Positions 36,361 through 46,417 of a stretch of DNA of 64,000 nucleotides are shown here, one piece after another. Each line of letters starts with the position of its first letter. The stretch's first letter is position 1. Position numbers and translations under genes: made by a program. Source of the DNA: SAR202 cluster bacterium (GTDB taxonomy: Bacteria; Chloroflexota; Dehalococcoidia; Lucifugimonadales; UBA3495); contig JABMNL010000031.1 of assembly GCA_013204585.1 (NCBI GenBank), positions 1 to 64,000 on the forward strand. The letters are read 5' to 3'. The notes beneath the pieces were generated by a model. It ran no database searches. It worked only from the letters and a program-made list of their open reading frames with translations, and was not told the origin of the DNA.

Positions 36361-37638
36361 TTACTGCCTGACTTGCCCCGTCCCCATTATGACCCATTTA
36401 TAAGTAGTTAGCTCTTTTAACCCCATCGGCCCACGAGCGTGAAACTTCTGGGTGCTGATGCCCACTTCCGCGCCGAGGCCAAATTGCCCACCGTCGGTGA
36501 ACTGGGTGCTGGCGTTGACATAGACTGCCGCGGCATCCACCTCGTCCAAAAACCTGGTCGCTGCCGCCTCATCCTCGGTGATAATCGCCTCGGAATGACC
36601 CGAGCCGTAGGTCTCGATGTGTTCCAAAGCGTCGTCCAATGAATCCACTACTTTCACTGCGGCGATGAGGGCCAGAAATTCCTTGCCCCAATCATCCTCG
36701 TTGGCCGGCACAGCAGTTCCAGAAGCGTCGGGCCCCAAAATGCTTAGCGCCCGAATGTCGCAGTGGAGTTCCACGCCTGAATCGGTCAGTCCCTTGGCGA
36801 TGAGGGGCAGTCCTTCCGCCGCAACGTCCGAGTGCACCAGAACAGTGTCGAGGGCATTGCAGATGGAAGGACGCCTGACTTTGGCATTGTGGACAATCTC
36901 CGCCGCCATCTGAAGGTTGGCCGCCCGGTCCACGTAGGTGTGGCAAACTCCGATGCCGCCGGTAACCGCCGGCATGGTGGCGTTCTCGGCCACAAATTTG
37001 ACCAGACCCGCGCCGCCCCTGGGCACCAGCAGGTCGATATAATCATTCATTCGGAGCATCGCATCAACCAATGCCCGGTCTGGGTTGTCCAAATACTGGA
37101 CGGCATCCTCGGTCACTCCAGCGTCCAACAAGGCCTTCCGGAGCAGCGTCACCAGCGCAGTATTGGAGCGAATGGTCTCCTTGCCGCCCCGCAAGATGCA
37201 GGCATTGCCCGACTTGAGGCAAAGACCAAAGATGTCCACAGTCACGTTGGGCCGGGACTCATAAATGCTGCCCACCACTCCCAGCGGCACGCGGCGGCGG
37301 GTGGTAATCAGCCCGTTGGGCATGGTGGCCGTCTCGATAACTTCGCCCACCGGGTCCGGCAATTCTGAGACCCGCTGAACCTCGTCGGCAGTGCCGTTCA
37401 GACGCTCCGAGGTTAGCAGCAGCCGGTCCAACATGGACTCGTCCATGCCATCGACTTTAGCTTCTTGGTAGTCCAGTTGGTTGGCCGCCAGCACGCCTGC
37501 TTGGTCCGACCGAAGCAACCCAGCCAGATTCAGCAGCACCTGGTTTTTGACCTCGGTCGACAACCGGGCTACCTCGCGGGACGCTTTACGGGCGGCTAGG
37601 CCCAGGGCGTGCAAGTCTTGTACTGTCTTGGTGATCAT
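36361..37638 (-). CDS. proA: Gamma-glutamyl phosphate reductase
   Basis: 'RRVPLGVVGSIYESRPNVTVDIFGLCLKSGNACILRGGKE', 'YVNASTQFTDGGQFGLGAEVGISTQK'. Confidence 0.97.
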   Translation of the reverse strand: MITKTVQDLHALGLAARKASREVARLSTEVKNQVLLNLAGLLRSDQAGVLAANQLDYQEAKVDGMDESMLDRLLLTSERLNGTADEVQRVSELPDPVGEVIETATMPNGLITTRRRVPLGVVGSIYESRPNVTVDIFGLCLKSGNACILRGGKETIRSNTALVTLLRKALLDAGVTEDAVQYLDNPDRALVDAMLRMNDYIDLLVPRGGAGLVKFVAENATMPAVTGGIGVCHTYVDRAANLQMAAEIVHNAKVRRPSICNALDTVLVHSDVAAEGLPLIAKGLTDSGVELHCDIRALSILGPDASGTAVPANEDDWGKEFLALIAAVKVVDSLDDALEHIETYGSGHSEAIITEDEAAATRFLDEVDAAAVYVNASTQFTDGGQFGLGAEVGISTQKFHARGPMGLKELTTYKWVIMGTGQVRQ

Positions 37639-37641
37639 CTT

Positions 37642-38832
37642 TTACAAAAGCACCAGGTTATTCCGGTGCACAACTACCTGGCCGTAGTGGTAGCCCAGCG
37701 CCTCTTCAATACGGTCTGACTGGAGCCCCTGTATCTTGGCGATATCATTGGCCCCGTAATTGGCGATGCCACAGGCAATCTGATTACCCTTGGAATCGAC
37801 CACATAGATGGAATCGCCACGGTTAAAATCGCCCTCGACAGTCTGGATGCCCGCCGGTAGCAGGCTCCCGTGGTCGTCCACCAATGCCCCGGCCGCTCCG
37901 TCGTCCACGGTGACCTGGCCACGCTGGGAGATACCGCTCAGCATCCAACGCTTGCGTGCTTCCATCTTGCTGTCGGCAGGCTGGAAAAAGGTGCCCACCG
38001 GTTCGCCTTGTACGGCGCGCACCACCACGTTCTCGGCCCGGCCTTGGCAGATTACCATGGGGATGCCGGAAGCCGTAACCAGCTTGGCGGCCTCTAGTTT
38101 GGTGGCCATCCCGCCCCTGGCCCAGGCATGCAGTTCTTCTCCGGCTAGCGCCTCAATGCTGGCGTCCACCTGATCGACTTCGGGAATCAGAGTCGCGTTG
38201 GGGTCGGTTCTTGGGTCATCCGACATCAATCCCTCTATGTCGGTCAAAATCAGCAAAAGGTCGGCATCCACCAAGTTGGCCACCAAGGCTGATAGGCGGT
38301 CGTTGTCGCCGAACACCTCGCCAATCTCGTCCACGGCCACCACGTCGTTCTCATTGACCACCGGCACCACCCCTAGTTCCAACAGATGTTCCAAGGTGTT
38401 GCCCACGTTCAAATAGGACTGACGGTCGGAAAGGTCGTAAGTCGTCAGCAGGGTCTGGGCTACCTGGGTGCCGTGGGAGGCGAACAACTCCTGGTAGGTG
38501 TGCATCAACCGGCTCTGGCCCACCGCGGCAAAAACCTGGCGCGAGGGAATATCTTGCCCGGTATCGCCAATAGCCTGGCCCAAAGCCGACCGGCCAGCCG
38601 AAATTGCACCAGACGTTACCAACAAAATCTCTGCCGAGGCTTCGCGTAACTCACAAATCTGGCGCACCAAATCGGCCATGACTTTTTCGTCTAGACCAGC
38701 AGGGCCGGTTAGAACCCCGGTTCCGGCTTTAACCACGACGCGCCGGTATCGAAGAACACCAAGACCGCTGGACGCGGACTCGGAATTCTTGAAATTCATA
38801 GAGGAATTGGAACTCTGATTTGCTCTGGCCAT
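37642..38832 (-). CDS. proB: Glutamate 5-kinase with C-terminal PUA domain
   Basis: 'VVVKAGTGVLTG', 'PVVNENDVVAVDEIGEVFGDNDRLSALVANLVDADLLLILTDIEGL', 'GGMATKLEAAKLVTASGIPMVI'. Confidence 0.95.
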   Translation of the reverse strand: MARANQSSNSSMNFKNSESASSGLGVLRYRRVVVKAGTGVLTGPAGLDEKVMADLVRQICELREASAEILLVTSGAISAGRSALGQAIGDTGQDIPSRQVFAAVGQSRLMHTYQELFASHGTQVAQTLLTTYDLSDRQSYLNVGNTLEHLLELGVVPVVNENDVVAVDEIGEVFGDNDRLSALVANLVDADLLLILTDIEGLMSDDPRTDPNATLIPEVDQVDASIEALAGEELHAWARGGMATKLEAAKLVTASGIPMVICQGRAENVVVRAVQGEPVGTFFQPADSKMEARKRWMLSGISQRGQVTVDDGAAGALVDDHGSLLPAGIQTVEGDFNRGDSIYVVDSKGNQIACGIANYGANDIAKIQGLQSDRIEEALGYHYGQVVVHRNNLVLL

Positions 38833-38852
38833 AATTCGGGTCTTTTAGGCTC

Positions 38853-38878
38853 AAAAAACGGGCGGTTTTAGACCGCCC
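38853..38878 (-). terminator. Intrinsic-terminator-like hairpin in the proB leader (minus strand: gggcggtctaaaaccgcccg-tttttt)
   Basis: Perfect 7-bp stem plus T6 on the minus strand, about 20 nt before the proB start. Confidence 0.65.
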
Positions 38879-39226
38879 TACTCGCCAAATATTATAGCAC
38901 GCACCCTCTGCGTATCTGGATTCCACTAGGCTCGAGTGTTCACTATTTGCAAACACCGTTGGTTGTCCGCCTTTTGGGCATCGATTGAACAAAAAATACC
39001 GCATCTGGAGGGTCTTGCATCGGTAGAGTAGCAAACCACTTGAAGCGGTCTGGGTAGTCCATTGTCATTTGGCGGACTTCATCGTTGCAGTATTTGGCAA
39101 TGGCCAGGGGCGTGGGAACATCCAGGTCATACTGCAGGTCATTCTGCAGGTCATTTTGGTAGAAGCCATTGAGAGTTGAACTCGGCCTGAAACAAAATTT
39201 AGCAGTACTGGCAGCGATTGAGGTCT

Positions 39227-40084
39227 TTAGCCAAGCTGCTTGGCGATGAATTCCGTAGCTATCTTCACAAACTCGTCAACCTCCGAGCCTGCCTCCCTAG
39301 CCCAGCCGTGGCCCTTTCCCTGGAAGGGCACTAGTTGGGCATTTCCCCCGGCCCCGTTGTAGGCAGCTACAAATCTCTCGGATGCTTCAATCGGCATCAC
39401 GTCGTCGGCTGTGCCGTGGAGGACCAACACCGGAGATAACGTCAGCTTCTCGCCCCTTTCGATGACGTTCAATGGGGTGGATTCGTGCATTGCTTCGTCG
39501 CCCTGGAAGAACATGTGATGCTTTTCCATCAACTCCGTATTGCCTTTTTCTCTGGCAATCTCGTATCTGAAATACGGTTCGATGACCGGCCAGCATGAAA
39601 TTATCCAGGCCAATTTAGCGTCGGCTGGGGACGAGCCTTCCAGGGGGAGAGCTGAATATCTGGGATCATCTATGCGCATGCCCGCCAGGGGCAAGGTGTG
39701 TCCGCCGCTAGAATAGCCGATCCCGCCCACGGCATCGGGGTCACCGTTAAATTCGGCCGCATGGGCTTTAAGCCAGCGGACACCATAGTGGATGTCCTGG
39801 ACCTGTAAGGGGTAAGGGAACCCTGATCCCACCCGCTGGCCGATGGCGGCCACGACCAGGCCAGTAGCGGCCAGCGGCTTGCTAGTGGACTCGTAATCGG
39901 TGTGGTCTTTGTCGGTCCACGCACCGCCATGGATGCTTAACAGCATGGGGAAAGGACCTGGGCCTTCAGGTTGGTAGATACGGACCTGAAGGGTTACACC
40001 GCCGACGTTTAGGTACTCCTGGTCATGCTCTCGCACCTCGTACAAATCCGAAGGGTCGTAGCGGTACGCCTTTTGGATAGTCAT
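39227..40084 (-). CDS. Alpha/beta hydrolase (esterase/lipase-like)
   Basis: 'LLSIHGGAWTDKDHTDYESTSKPLAATGLVVAAIGQR', 'GGIGYSSGGHTLPLAG', 'VLVLHGTADDVMPIEASERF'. Confidence 0.85.
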   Translation of the reverse strand: MTIQKAYRYDPSDLYEVREHDQEYLNVGGVTLQVRIYQPEGPGPFPMLLSIHGGAWTDKDHTDYESTSKPLAATGLVVAAIGQRVGSGFPYPLQVQDIHYGVRWLKAHAAEFNGDPDAVGGIGYSSGGHTLPLAGMRIDDPRYSALPLEGSSPADAKLAWIISCWPVIEPYFRYEIAREKGNTELMEKHHMFFQGDEAMHESTPLNVIERGEKLTLSPVLVLHGTADDVMPIEASERFVAAYNGAGGNAQLVPFQGKGHGWAREAGSEVDEFVKIATEFIAKQLG

Positions 40085-40474
40085 AGTTGTCTCCTTATTT
40101 GTTCTGGAATACCTTGTAAGATTAGGTTTCCCCGAATCGGTGACGCTTTGAATTATCGCGAACTATAAGACGGCACTTTGAGTACGTCAACCTCAGACAA
40201 AGACCGATTAGACGTAGAGTTCGCATCACTGGAAACCCTTGCCGCCCCGTCCAATCTTTTAAGCGCAAAACCGCCCCGTCCTTCTTCGGAAAGACGAGGC
40301 GGAATTATAGGCTTGGTGGAGTCGAAGTAGAGTCGAACTCGGCCTGAAACACGGCTCGGTCTCTAGCTTGACTTAGTATTCGTTGACACTCAATTCCTCT
40401 CAACCTAGTATATTTTTGTCAGTCCAGACGCGATTTTTCCGCTCCGCTCAAGCGGGCTCAGGAGTGCATCTAAG

Positions 40475-41419
40475 ATGCCGAACATGACCGTGATATGTCG
40501 AAACGCGACTACGTTCACCAAGACCAAGGAACTCGACGAAGAGGCCTTCCGCAAATCTCTACAGCGGTTTGTCGATGCTGGGCTGGGCGTCTACCTGGCC
40601 AGCGGTGGTTCGGGCGAGGGCCACGCCCTGTCCTGGGACGAACTCCGGCGCGTTTACCAAATCGGAGTTGAGGTCTGCAAGGGCAAGGTTCCGGTTAACG
40701 CGAATCCCCCCGAAAAACATACGGCTCAAGAAACTATTGACCACGCGAACCTGGCAATCGAGGCGGGGGTCGATGTCGTCAACGTTTACGGTCCCAGCAT
40801 GTTGCATGGATTTAAACCTACCGATGGCGAGCTCACGGCCTACTACGACGAGGTCCTCAAGGCCATCAACCACCCGGTGGCGGTGGCTCCAAACCCAGTC
40901 ATTGGCTACACTCCAAATCCGGCCCTAATCGCCAGCATCTGTGACCGCTACTCCCAAGTCGTGGCCGTCAACCTGTCCGGCCTGGGCAATGCCTACTTCA
41001 TTGACCTGAAGGATTCCCTCAAACGGGCGGTGGACATCTACCATCCGGTTCCCGGCTCGCTCCATGCGCTCACCCTCGGAGCGGCCGGGCTGCTCAGCGC
41101 CGAGGCCAACATCATTCCAAAGACTCTCCGACGTTATGTCGACCTCTACGAGAGCAGTGATTTCGATGCTTTGGGCAAGGTCTATGAGGACTTCCACCGG
41201 TTCAATCGATACGTGGCGAAATGGCACAGCGGAAGCCCTAGATGGCTAAAGATGGCCATGAAGTTGCTCAAGTTGCCCGGCGGCGAGGGCGGGGTGCGCC
41301 TACCCTACCTGATGCCACCGGACGATGAAGTGGAAAGGTTCAACGACGGTCTGCTCCGATTGCGCGTGCCCGAGATTGACGAAATGGCAAAGGAGGCCGG
41401 TCTGTCCGTTCCTGATTAA
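40475..41419 (+). CDS. Dihydrodipicolinate synthase/N-acetylneuraminate lyase family protein
   Basis: 'YLASGGSGEGHALSWDELRRVYQIGVEVCKGKVPVNANPPEKHTAQETIDHANLAIEAGVDVVNVYGP'. Confidence 0.85.
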   Translation: MPNMTVICRNATTFTKTKELDEEAFRKSLQRFVDAGLGVYLASGGSGEGHALSWDELRRVYQIGVEVCKGKVPVNANPPEKHTAQETIDHANLAIEAGVDVVNVYGPSMLHGFKPTDGELTAYYDEVLKAINHPVAVAPNPVIGYTPNPALIASICDRYSQVVAVNLSGLGNAYFIDLKDSLKRAVDIYHPVPGSLHALTLGAAGLLSAEANIIPKTLRRYVDLYESSDFDALGKVYEDFHRFNRYVAKWHSGSPRWLKMAMKLLKLPGGEGGVRLPYLMPPDDEVERFNDGLLRLRVPEIDEMAKEAGLSVPD

Positions 41420-41486
41420 CGTTCGCCGATACTCAGCAGGGTTGGTAATCCGCTTGTAACACGCGCACCCAGGTCATAGAATACTT

Positions 41487-41518
41487 AAAAGGGGCTGGCT
41501 ACATCGCCAGCCCCTTTT
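41487..41518. terminator. Intrinsic terminator (aaaaggggctggc-tacatc-gccagcccctttt)
   Basis: Perfect inverted repeat with A/T tails. Confidence 0.85.
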
Positions 41519-41607
41519 CCGGCGTGCTGTGTCAATCCCGGCTAAAATGCCCGGCCAAAACGCCCCGGCCAAAGCGCAATAATCAATCTGGAGACACTGG
41601 CCAATAC

Positions 41608-44600
41608 ATGACCCTTAAGGGAGTCCTGGAATTACTGGACCGCAATCCCGAACATCGCGGGAATGTGGACACTTGCGGAGAATCCGGGGTGACTGTGCGT
41701 CAGGGCGCCCGCGCCGCGTTTCTGGCCTCTTTATGGCGTCGCCAACAGGGTCCAATGTTGGTAATCACCCCCCGGCCCGACGACGCCCGACGTCTCCACG
41801 ACCAACTACTGACCTACTTGGGAGATGAACAGCCCATCCACCTGCTCCCCGAGCCCGAGGTGCTGCCCTACGAGCGGCTCGCGGCGGACGCCAACACCGG
41901 CAACCAACGATTGAGCGCCCTAGCCGCGCTGGCGGCAACCGGAAAATTCTCTGGAATAACCCCAGATGTTCAGCCGATGGTGGTTTGTTCTATTGGGTCG
42001 GCCCTGATTTACACCCTGCCCCCTGAGTTGATGGCTGGCGTCTATCCCGCCACCGGCGAATTGAGCCTTTGGAAGAAGGGCGACCGGGTACGCATTAACA
42101 CGCTGCTCACCCAGTGGATTGACCTCGGCTATCGCAACGAGCCGGTGGTGGAAGCGCCCGGTAGTTTCAGTCACCGTGGCGGCATTCTAGACGTTTATCC
42201 CACCGGGTCTGAATGGCCCCTACGCATAGAACTATTCGACGACGAAATCGACACCATCCGCTACTTCGATCCGGTATCGCAACGCTCCATCCGCCAGACC
42301 GACCAGGTGCATTTGGTTCCGGCCAAGGAGCAGTTGCCCGGTCTGACCAACCCAGAAATACTGGCCGCCCGGATTGACGCCATGGACTACGCCAAGTGCG
42401 GTGACGAAGTCCGCGAACGAATGGTCGAAGAGTTGTCCCTACTCTCCACCTCCCCCAATCCCGAGACTCTTTGTTTCTACAACGGGCTGGCCAACCAAGC
42501 CAACCTGATTGAATACATTGGGGCCAACGGCCTGGTCGTGCTGGAACGGTCCGGTCGAGTTGAAGCCGAAGCCCAAGAACTGGAAGAACGCTTCGACCGC
42601 ATGCGGGAAGCCCGCGAGAACCGAGGCGAACTACCGGTCAACTTCCCCTCCCCTCACATGGGCTGGGAGGAGTTCTCCAACCGCCTCAGCGGCGTGCCCC
42701 AGATGCAACTACAGACCTGGGTTGGAGACGACGAAGACAAGATCTTCCGAACTTCCACCCAGTATTACGGTAAGTTGGACCAATTGGCCATCGACCTGCG
42801 CCAACACCAAGCGGCCAACCATGTTGTGGTGGCGGTCACCCAACACCAACGCCGGGTTGCCGAGATTCTGGAGCAAGAGGGCATCGGCGTCACCCTGTCC
42901 GACGCCGTGGAAAGCGCTCCTAGCCCCGGTCAGATTTGGCTGGTGCCAGGTTCCCTGCGGGAAGGCTGGACCGTTGCGCTTCTGAATGACCTGGGCGAGT
43001 CGGGCGGTTCGGGTGGTTCGGGTGGTTCAGTGGAAGTAACAACTTTGGTGCTGCTAACCGACTCAGAGTTGTTCGGAACGGTGAAGGAACAACGCCACTA
43101 CCGCCGCCGCAAGGTTGAACACGGACCAGAAGTGGTACTGGCCGACTTGGTGCCGGGCACCCACGTGGTGCACATAGACCATGGCGTGGCCCGATTTGCT
43201 GGCACAACCCACATCGGCGACGGCGACGACGAGCGGGAATATCTGATACTGGAGTACGCCGAGAACGACAAACTCTACGTGCCCACCGAACACCTGGACC
43301 GGGTTTCGGCCTACGTTGGCGCTCAAGACCAACAGCCTAGCCTCACCCGCCTTAGCACCTCGGAATGGGCGCGGGTTAAGCAGCGGGTGAAGGCCGCAAC
43401 GCGGGAGATGGCTGAAGAGTTGTTGCGGGTCAACGCCGCCAGGGCACTGGCCGTGGGACACGCCCACAGCCAAGACACGGTCTGGCAGCAAGAGCTCGAA
43501 GACTCGTTCCCCTTTGTCGAAACCACGGACCAAGCCAAGGCCATCACCGACGTGAAGACCGACATGGAGACTTCCCGCCCCATGGACCGGCTAATCTGCG
43601 GCGATGTTGGCTACGGCAAAACCGAGGTCGCCCTCAGGGCAGCTTTCAAGTCGGTCAGCGACGGCATGCAAGTGGGGATACTGGTGCCGACAACGGTCCT
43701 CGCCCAGCAGCACTACGCCACCTTCAGCCAACGGCTGAGTCCCTTCCCAGTGAAAGTGGAGGTACTAAGCCGGTTCCGCACCCCCAAAGAGCAACAGGAA
43801 GTGATTGCGGGGCTAAAAGACGGCAGCGTGGACATCGTCATCGGCACCCACCGGTTGCTACAAAAGGATGTGCAGTTCAAGAACCTGGGCCTGGCCGTGG
43901 TAGACGAGGAGCAACGTTTTGGCGTCAGCCATAAAGAGCGACTGAAGCGGCTGCGGCAACAGGTGGATGTCCTGACCCTAAGTGCAACGCCCATTCCCAG
44001 AACGCTGAACATGGCCCTGGCGGGTATACGCGACCTTAGCACTATGGAGTCGCCGCCAGAGGCCAGGCTGCCGGTTAAGACCTTTGTTTCCGAGTACTCA
44101 GAGGACGTGATTAAAGAGGCCATCCTGAGAGAGATGGAACGGGGCGGGCAGGTCTTCTACCTGCACAACCGAGTCCGTACCATTCACCAGGCGGCCGCCG
44201 ATATTGCCAAGCTGGTACCCCAAGCCCGAATTATGGTTGGGCACGGGCAGATGGCGGAATCCGAACTGGAAGACGTGATGGTCGATTTCGCCAACCACGA
44301 AGCCGATGTGCTGGTTTGCACCACCATCATCGAGTCTGGCCTAGACATGCCCAACGTAAATACGCTGATTGTCGAAAGGGCCGACCGGTTCGGCCTGGCC
44401 CAACTCTATCAGTTGAGGGGCCGGGTTGGCCGTAGCGAGCACCGGGCCTACGCCTACCTGATGACCCCTCGAGGCCGTCGCATCACCGAAGGAGCCGATC
44501 ATCGGCTCCAGGCCATTTTAGAGGCGTCAGAATTGGGGGCCGGGTTCCGCATCGCCATGCGCGACCTGGAGATACGCGGTGCAGGCAACATACTAGGCGC

Positions 44601-45189
44601 ATCCCAAAGCGGTCACATCCAGGATGTCGGCCTCGACCTTTACACCCAGCTTTTGAATGAAGCGGTGCGAGAACTGGAAGAGGCCTCGGGCAAGGCTGGC
44701 ACCGGCGAGCCATTGATTGCCGATTTGCCACGCATCGAACTTCCGCTCAATGCAAGAATTCCCGACAACTACGTGGATCACCTGCCCACTCGGCTGGCGG
44801 TCTATCAGCGGCTGGCCAAGATGACCGACAGTGACGATGTTCCCGAAATCCGAGAAGAATTACAAGACCGGTTTGGCCCCCTGCCGGAAGAGGTCGAAAA
44901 CCTGCTGACTCTGGCCGAACTCCGGGCCATGGCCGCCGCGGTGGGCGTCGAATCAATCGTGCGCGGCAGTGAGTCCATCGTGCTGTCCCTCCGAACGCCG
45001 GTGGGCGGAGCAAGGGTACCCCTACAAAAGGCATTGGGGCCGTCGGTCCAAGTAGGAAACTCCCAAATGCAGATGTCCGTGCGAAGAATGGGCGACGAAT
45101 GGCTGACCCGACTTACCAGAGTGCTGGAGCGGTTCTGGGTGTTCCAAGAAAACCTCAAAGCGATAGCCGCAGAGGCCGCCGCAAAATAA
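41608..45189 (+). CDS. mfd: Transcription-repair coupling factor Mfd
   Basis: 'DLVPGTHVVHIDHGVARFAGTTHI', 'RLICGDVGYGKTEVALRAAFKSV', 'RFGVSHKERLK', 'YQLRGRVGRSEHRAYAYLM'; ORF opens at 41524, ATG 41608 preferred. Confidence 0.95.
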   Translation: MTLKGVLELLDRNPEHRGNVDTCGESGVTVRQGARAAFLASLWRRQQGPMLVITPRPDDARRLHDQLLTYLGDEQPIHLLPEPEVLPYERLAADANTGNQRLSALAALAATGKFSGITPDVQPMVVCSIGSALIYTLPPELMAGVYPATGELSLWKKGDRVRINTLLTQWIDLGYRNEPVVEAPGSFSHRGGILDVYPTGSEWPLRIELFDDEIDTIRYFDPVSQRSIRQTDQVHLVPAKEQLPGLTNPEILAARIDAMDYAKCGDEVRERMVEELSLLSTSPNPETLCFYNGLANQANLIEYIGANGLVVLERSGRVEAEAQELEERFDRMREARENRGELPVNFPSPHMGWEEFSNRLSGVPQMQLQTWVGDDEDKIFRTSTQYYGKLDQLAIDLRQHQAANHVVVAVTQHQRRVAEILEQEGIGVTLSDAVESAPSPGQIWLVPGSLREGWTVALLNDLGESGGSGGSGGSVEVTTLVLLTDSELFGTVKEQRHYRRRKVEHGPEVVLADLVPGTHVVHIDHGVARFAGTTHIGDGDDEREYLILEYAENDKLYVPTEHLDRVSAYVGAQDQQPSLTRLSTSEWARVKQRVKAATREMAEELLRVNAARALAVGHAHSQDTVWQQELEDSFPFVETTDQAKAITDVKTDMETSRPMDRLICGDVGYGKTEVALRAAFKSVSDGMQVGILVPTTVLAQQHYATFSQRLSPFPVKVEVLSRFRTPKEQQEVIAGLKDGSVDIVIGTHRLLQKDVQFKNLGLAVVDEEQRFGVSHKERLKRLRQQVDVLTLSATPIPRTLNMALAGIRDLSTMESPPEARLPVKTFVSEYSEDVIKEAILREMERGGQVFYLHNRVRTIHQAAADIAKLVPQARIMVGHGQMAESELEDVMVDFANHEADVLVCTTIIESGLDMPNVNTLIVERADRFGLAQLYQLRGRVGRSEHRAYAYLMTPRGRRITEGADHRLQAILEASELGAGFRIAMRDLEIRGAGNILGASQSGHIQDVGLDLYTQLLNEAVRELEEASGKAGTGEPLIADLPRIELPLNARIPDNYVDHLPTRLAVYQRLAKMTDSDDVPEIREELQDRFGPLPEEVENLLTLAELRAMAAAVGVESIVRGSESIVLSLRTPVGGARVPLQKALGPSVQVGNSQMQMSVRRMGDEWLTRLTRVLERFWVFQENLKAIAAEAAAK

Positions 45190-45414
45190 CCCCAGCCGCC
45201 TAATATCTCTATGAATGCGATGTCTGTGCCTAGACCAAACCGACTCCGGCGGTTTAGCGTATTAATTCATGAGGATTCTGAGCCGGCGGCTTACCAGGAA
45301 CACCCAACCCCGTGCTCTAATCAAATAGGTGAACCCTGCTAGCTTAGCGACGCATCCAAAAAATACAGCGACGTAAATAGGCATTTTTCCGTCTAACTCT
45401 CCGTCCAACTATCC

Positions 45415-46029
45415 ATGGAGGCACGATTGCGCAATCCTTTGTTCACGGCACATTCCGTCCGTTCCGACAAGAGGTTAAGATTCCGATTTATAGTGCCCCT
45501 GGCCTTGCTCGTAGCCGTGCTACTGGCTGCTTGCGGTGGCAGCGGCGGAACCTCTGAATCATTCACCCAGGACAATCAAAACGGGGACCTAGCCCCCAAT
45601 TTCCCCGTCATCATGTTCCAAGGGCAAAACGAGGTTGGCGGGCAAGAGATAAATTTCAGTGAGCTAATTGGCGAAAAGCCCGTCGTGCTCAACTTCTGGG
45701 CCGGACTCTGCCCTCCCTGCCGAGCTGAGATGCCCGAATTACAAGTGTTCCACGACGAATTCGAAGGCCGAGCCCTTTTAATAGGGATAGACCTTGGTCA
45801 ATTCACCGGGCTCGGCAACCCGGAGGACGCTCAAGAACTGCTCAAAGATTTGGGAGTGACCTATCCGGCTGGCTACACAGTAGACGACCGGATTATCCGA
45901 AATTATGAAATTCTGGGTATGCCAACCACCGTGTTCATTGACGCCAAGGGCAAGATATTCAGCAAGTGGACCGGCGCCATCAGCGGAAAAGAATTGGAGA
46001 AAAAGACCCTAGCGATGCTGGCCCCGTAA
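45415..46029 (+). CDS. TlpA/ResA-like thioredoxin-fold lipoprotein
   Basis: Lipobox 'AVLLAACGGS'; 'VVLNFWAGLCPPCRAEMPELQVFHDEF'. Confidence 0.9.
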   Translation: MEARLRNPLFTAHSVRSDKRLRFRFIVPLALLVAVLLAACGGSGGTSESFTQDNQNGDLAPNFPVIMFQGQNEVGGQEINFSELIGEKPVVLNFWAGLCPPCRAEMPELQVFHDEFEGRALLIGIDLGQFTGLGNPEDAQELLKDLGVTYPAGYTVDDRIIRNYEILGMPTTVFIDAKGKIFSKWTGAISGKELEKKTLAMLAP

Positions 46030-46091
46030 GCACCAGTTCAAGCTGAGCCAACTACGATTAATTCCCGTCACATGCCAGATCCCATTTTGTA

Positions 46092-46118
46092 GGGGCCGGT
46101 TATAAACTGGCCCCTTTT
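46092..46118 (+). terminator. Intrinsic terminator
   Basis: ggggccggt-tataa-actggcccc followed by tttta. Confidence 0.75.
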
Positions 46119-46255
46119 ACTTAATTAGCAGATTTCCAAATGGGATCACAGTTAATTTGCTTAACCGTCCCCAAGTGCCTATGTTGCGGTATAATACCTG
46201 TGGCCCTGCCCAAAGCCCAATTCCGACTGGGAAGCGGGAACGCAGCAGGGAGAGT

Positions 46256-46330
46256 CGGGGTGTAGCGCAGGGGTAGCGCGCTGCGTTCGGGACGCAGAGG
46301 CCGGAGGTTCAAATCCTCTCACCCCGACCA
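46256..46330 (+). tRNA. tRNA-Pro (anticodon CGG), encoded CCA
   Basis: Acceptor cggggtg/caccccg, anticodon arm ctgcg-ttcggga-cgcag, T loop ttcaaat, 3' acca. Confidence 0.93.
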
Positions 46331-46417
46331 TTTTTCTAGACCTTTTCCCTGCGGATACGCCCAACGCTGGCGTGACCGCAGGCCATCTCCCACCAACACC
46401 AATCCCTGGAGTCGATA

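Noticed and set aside
38880-39034. Possible T-box upstream of proB (gagggtgcgtgc)
   Set aside because: Lacks the conserved AGGGTGGNACCGCG element, and the leader after the TATAAT is too short.
40265-40310. Hairpin ccgccccgtc...gacgaggcgg as a regulatory RNA
   Set aside because: Probably a weak minus-orientation terminator-like structure; no gene context to support more.
42992-43030. Mfd GGS repeat as an assembly artefact or engineered linker
   Set aside because: Codons match the surrounding gene and the frame is maintained; retained as a natural low-complexity insertion.
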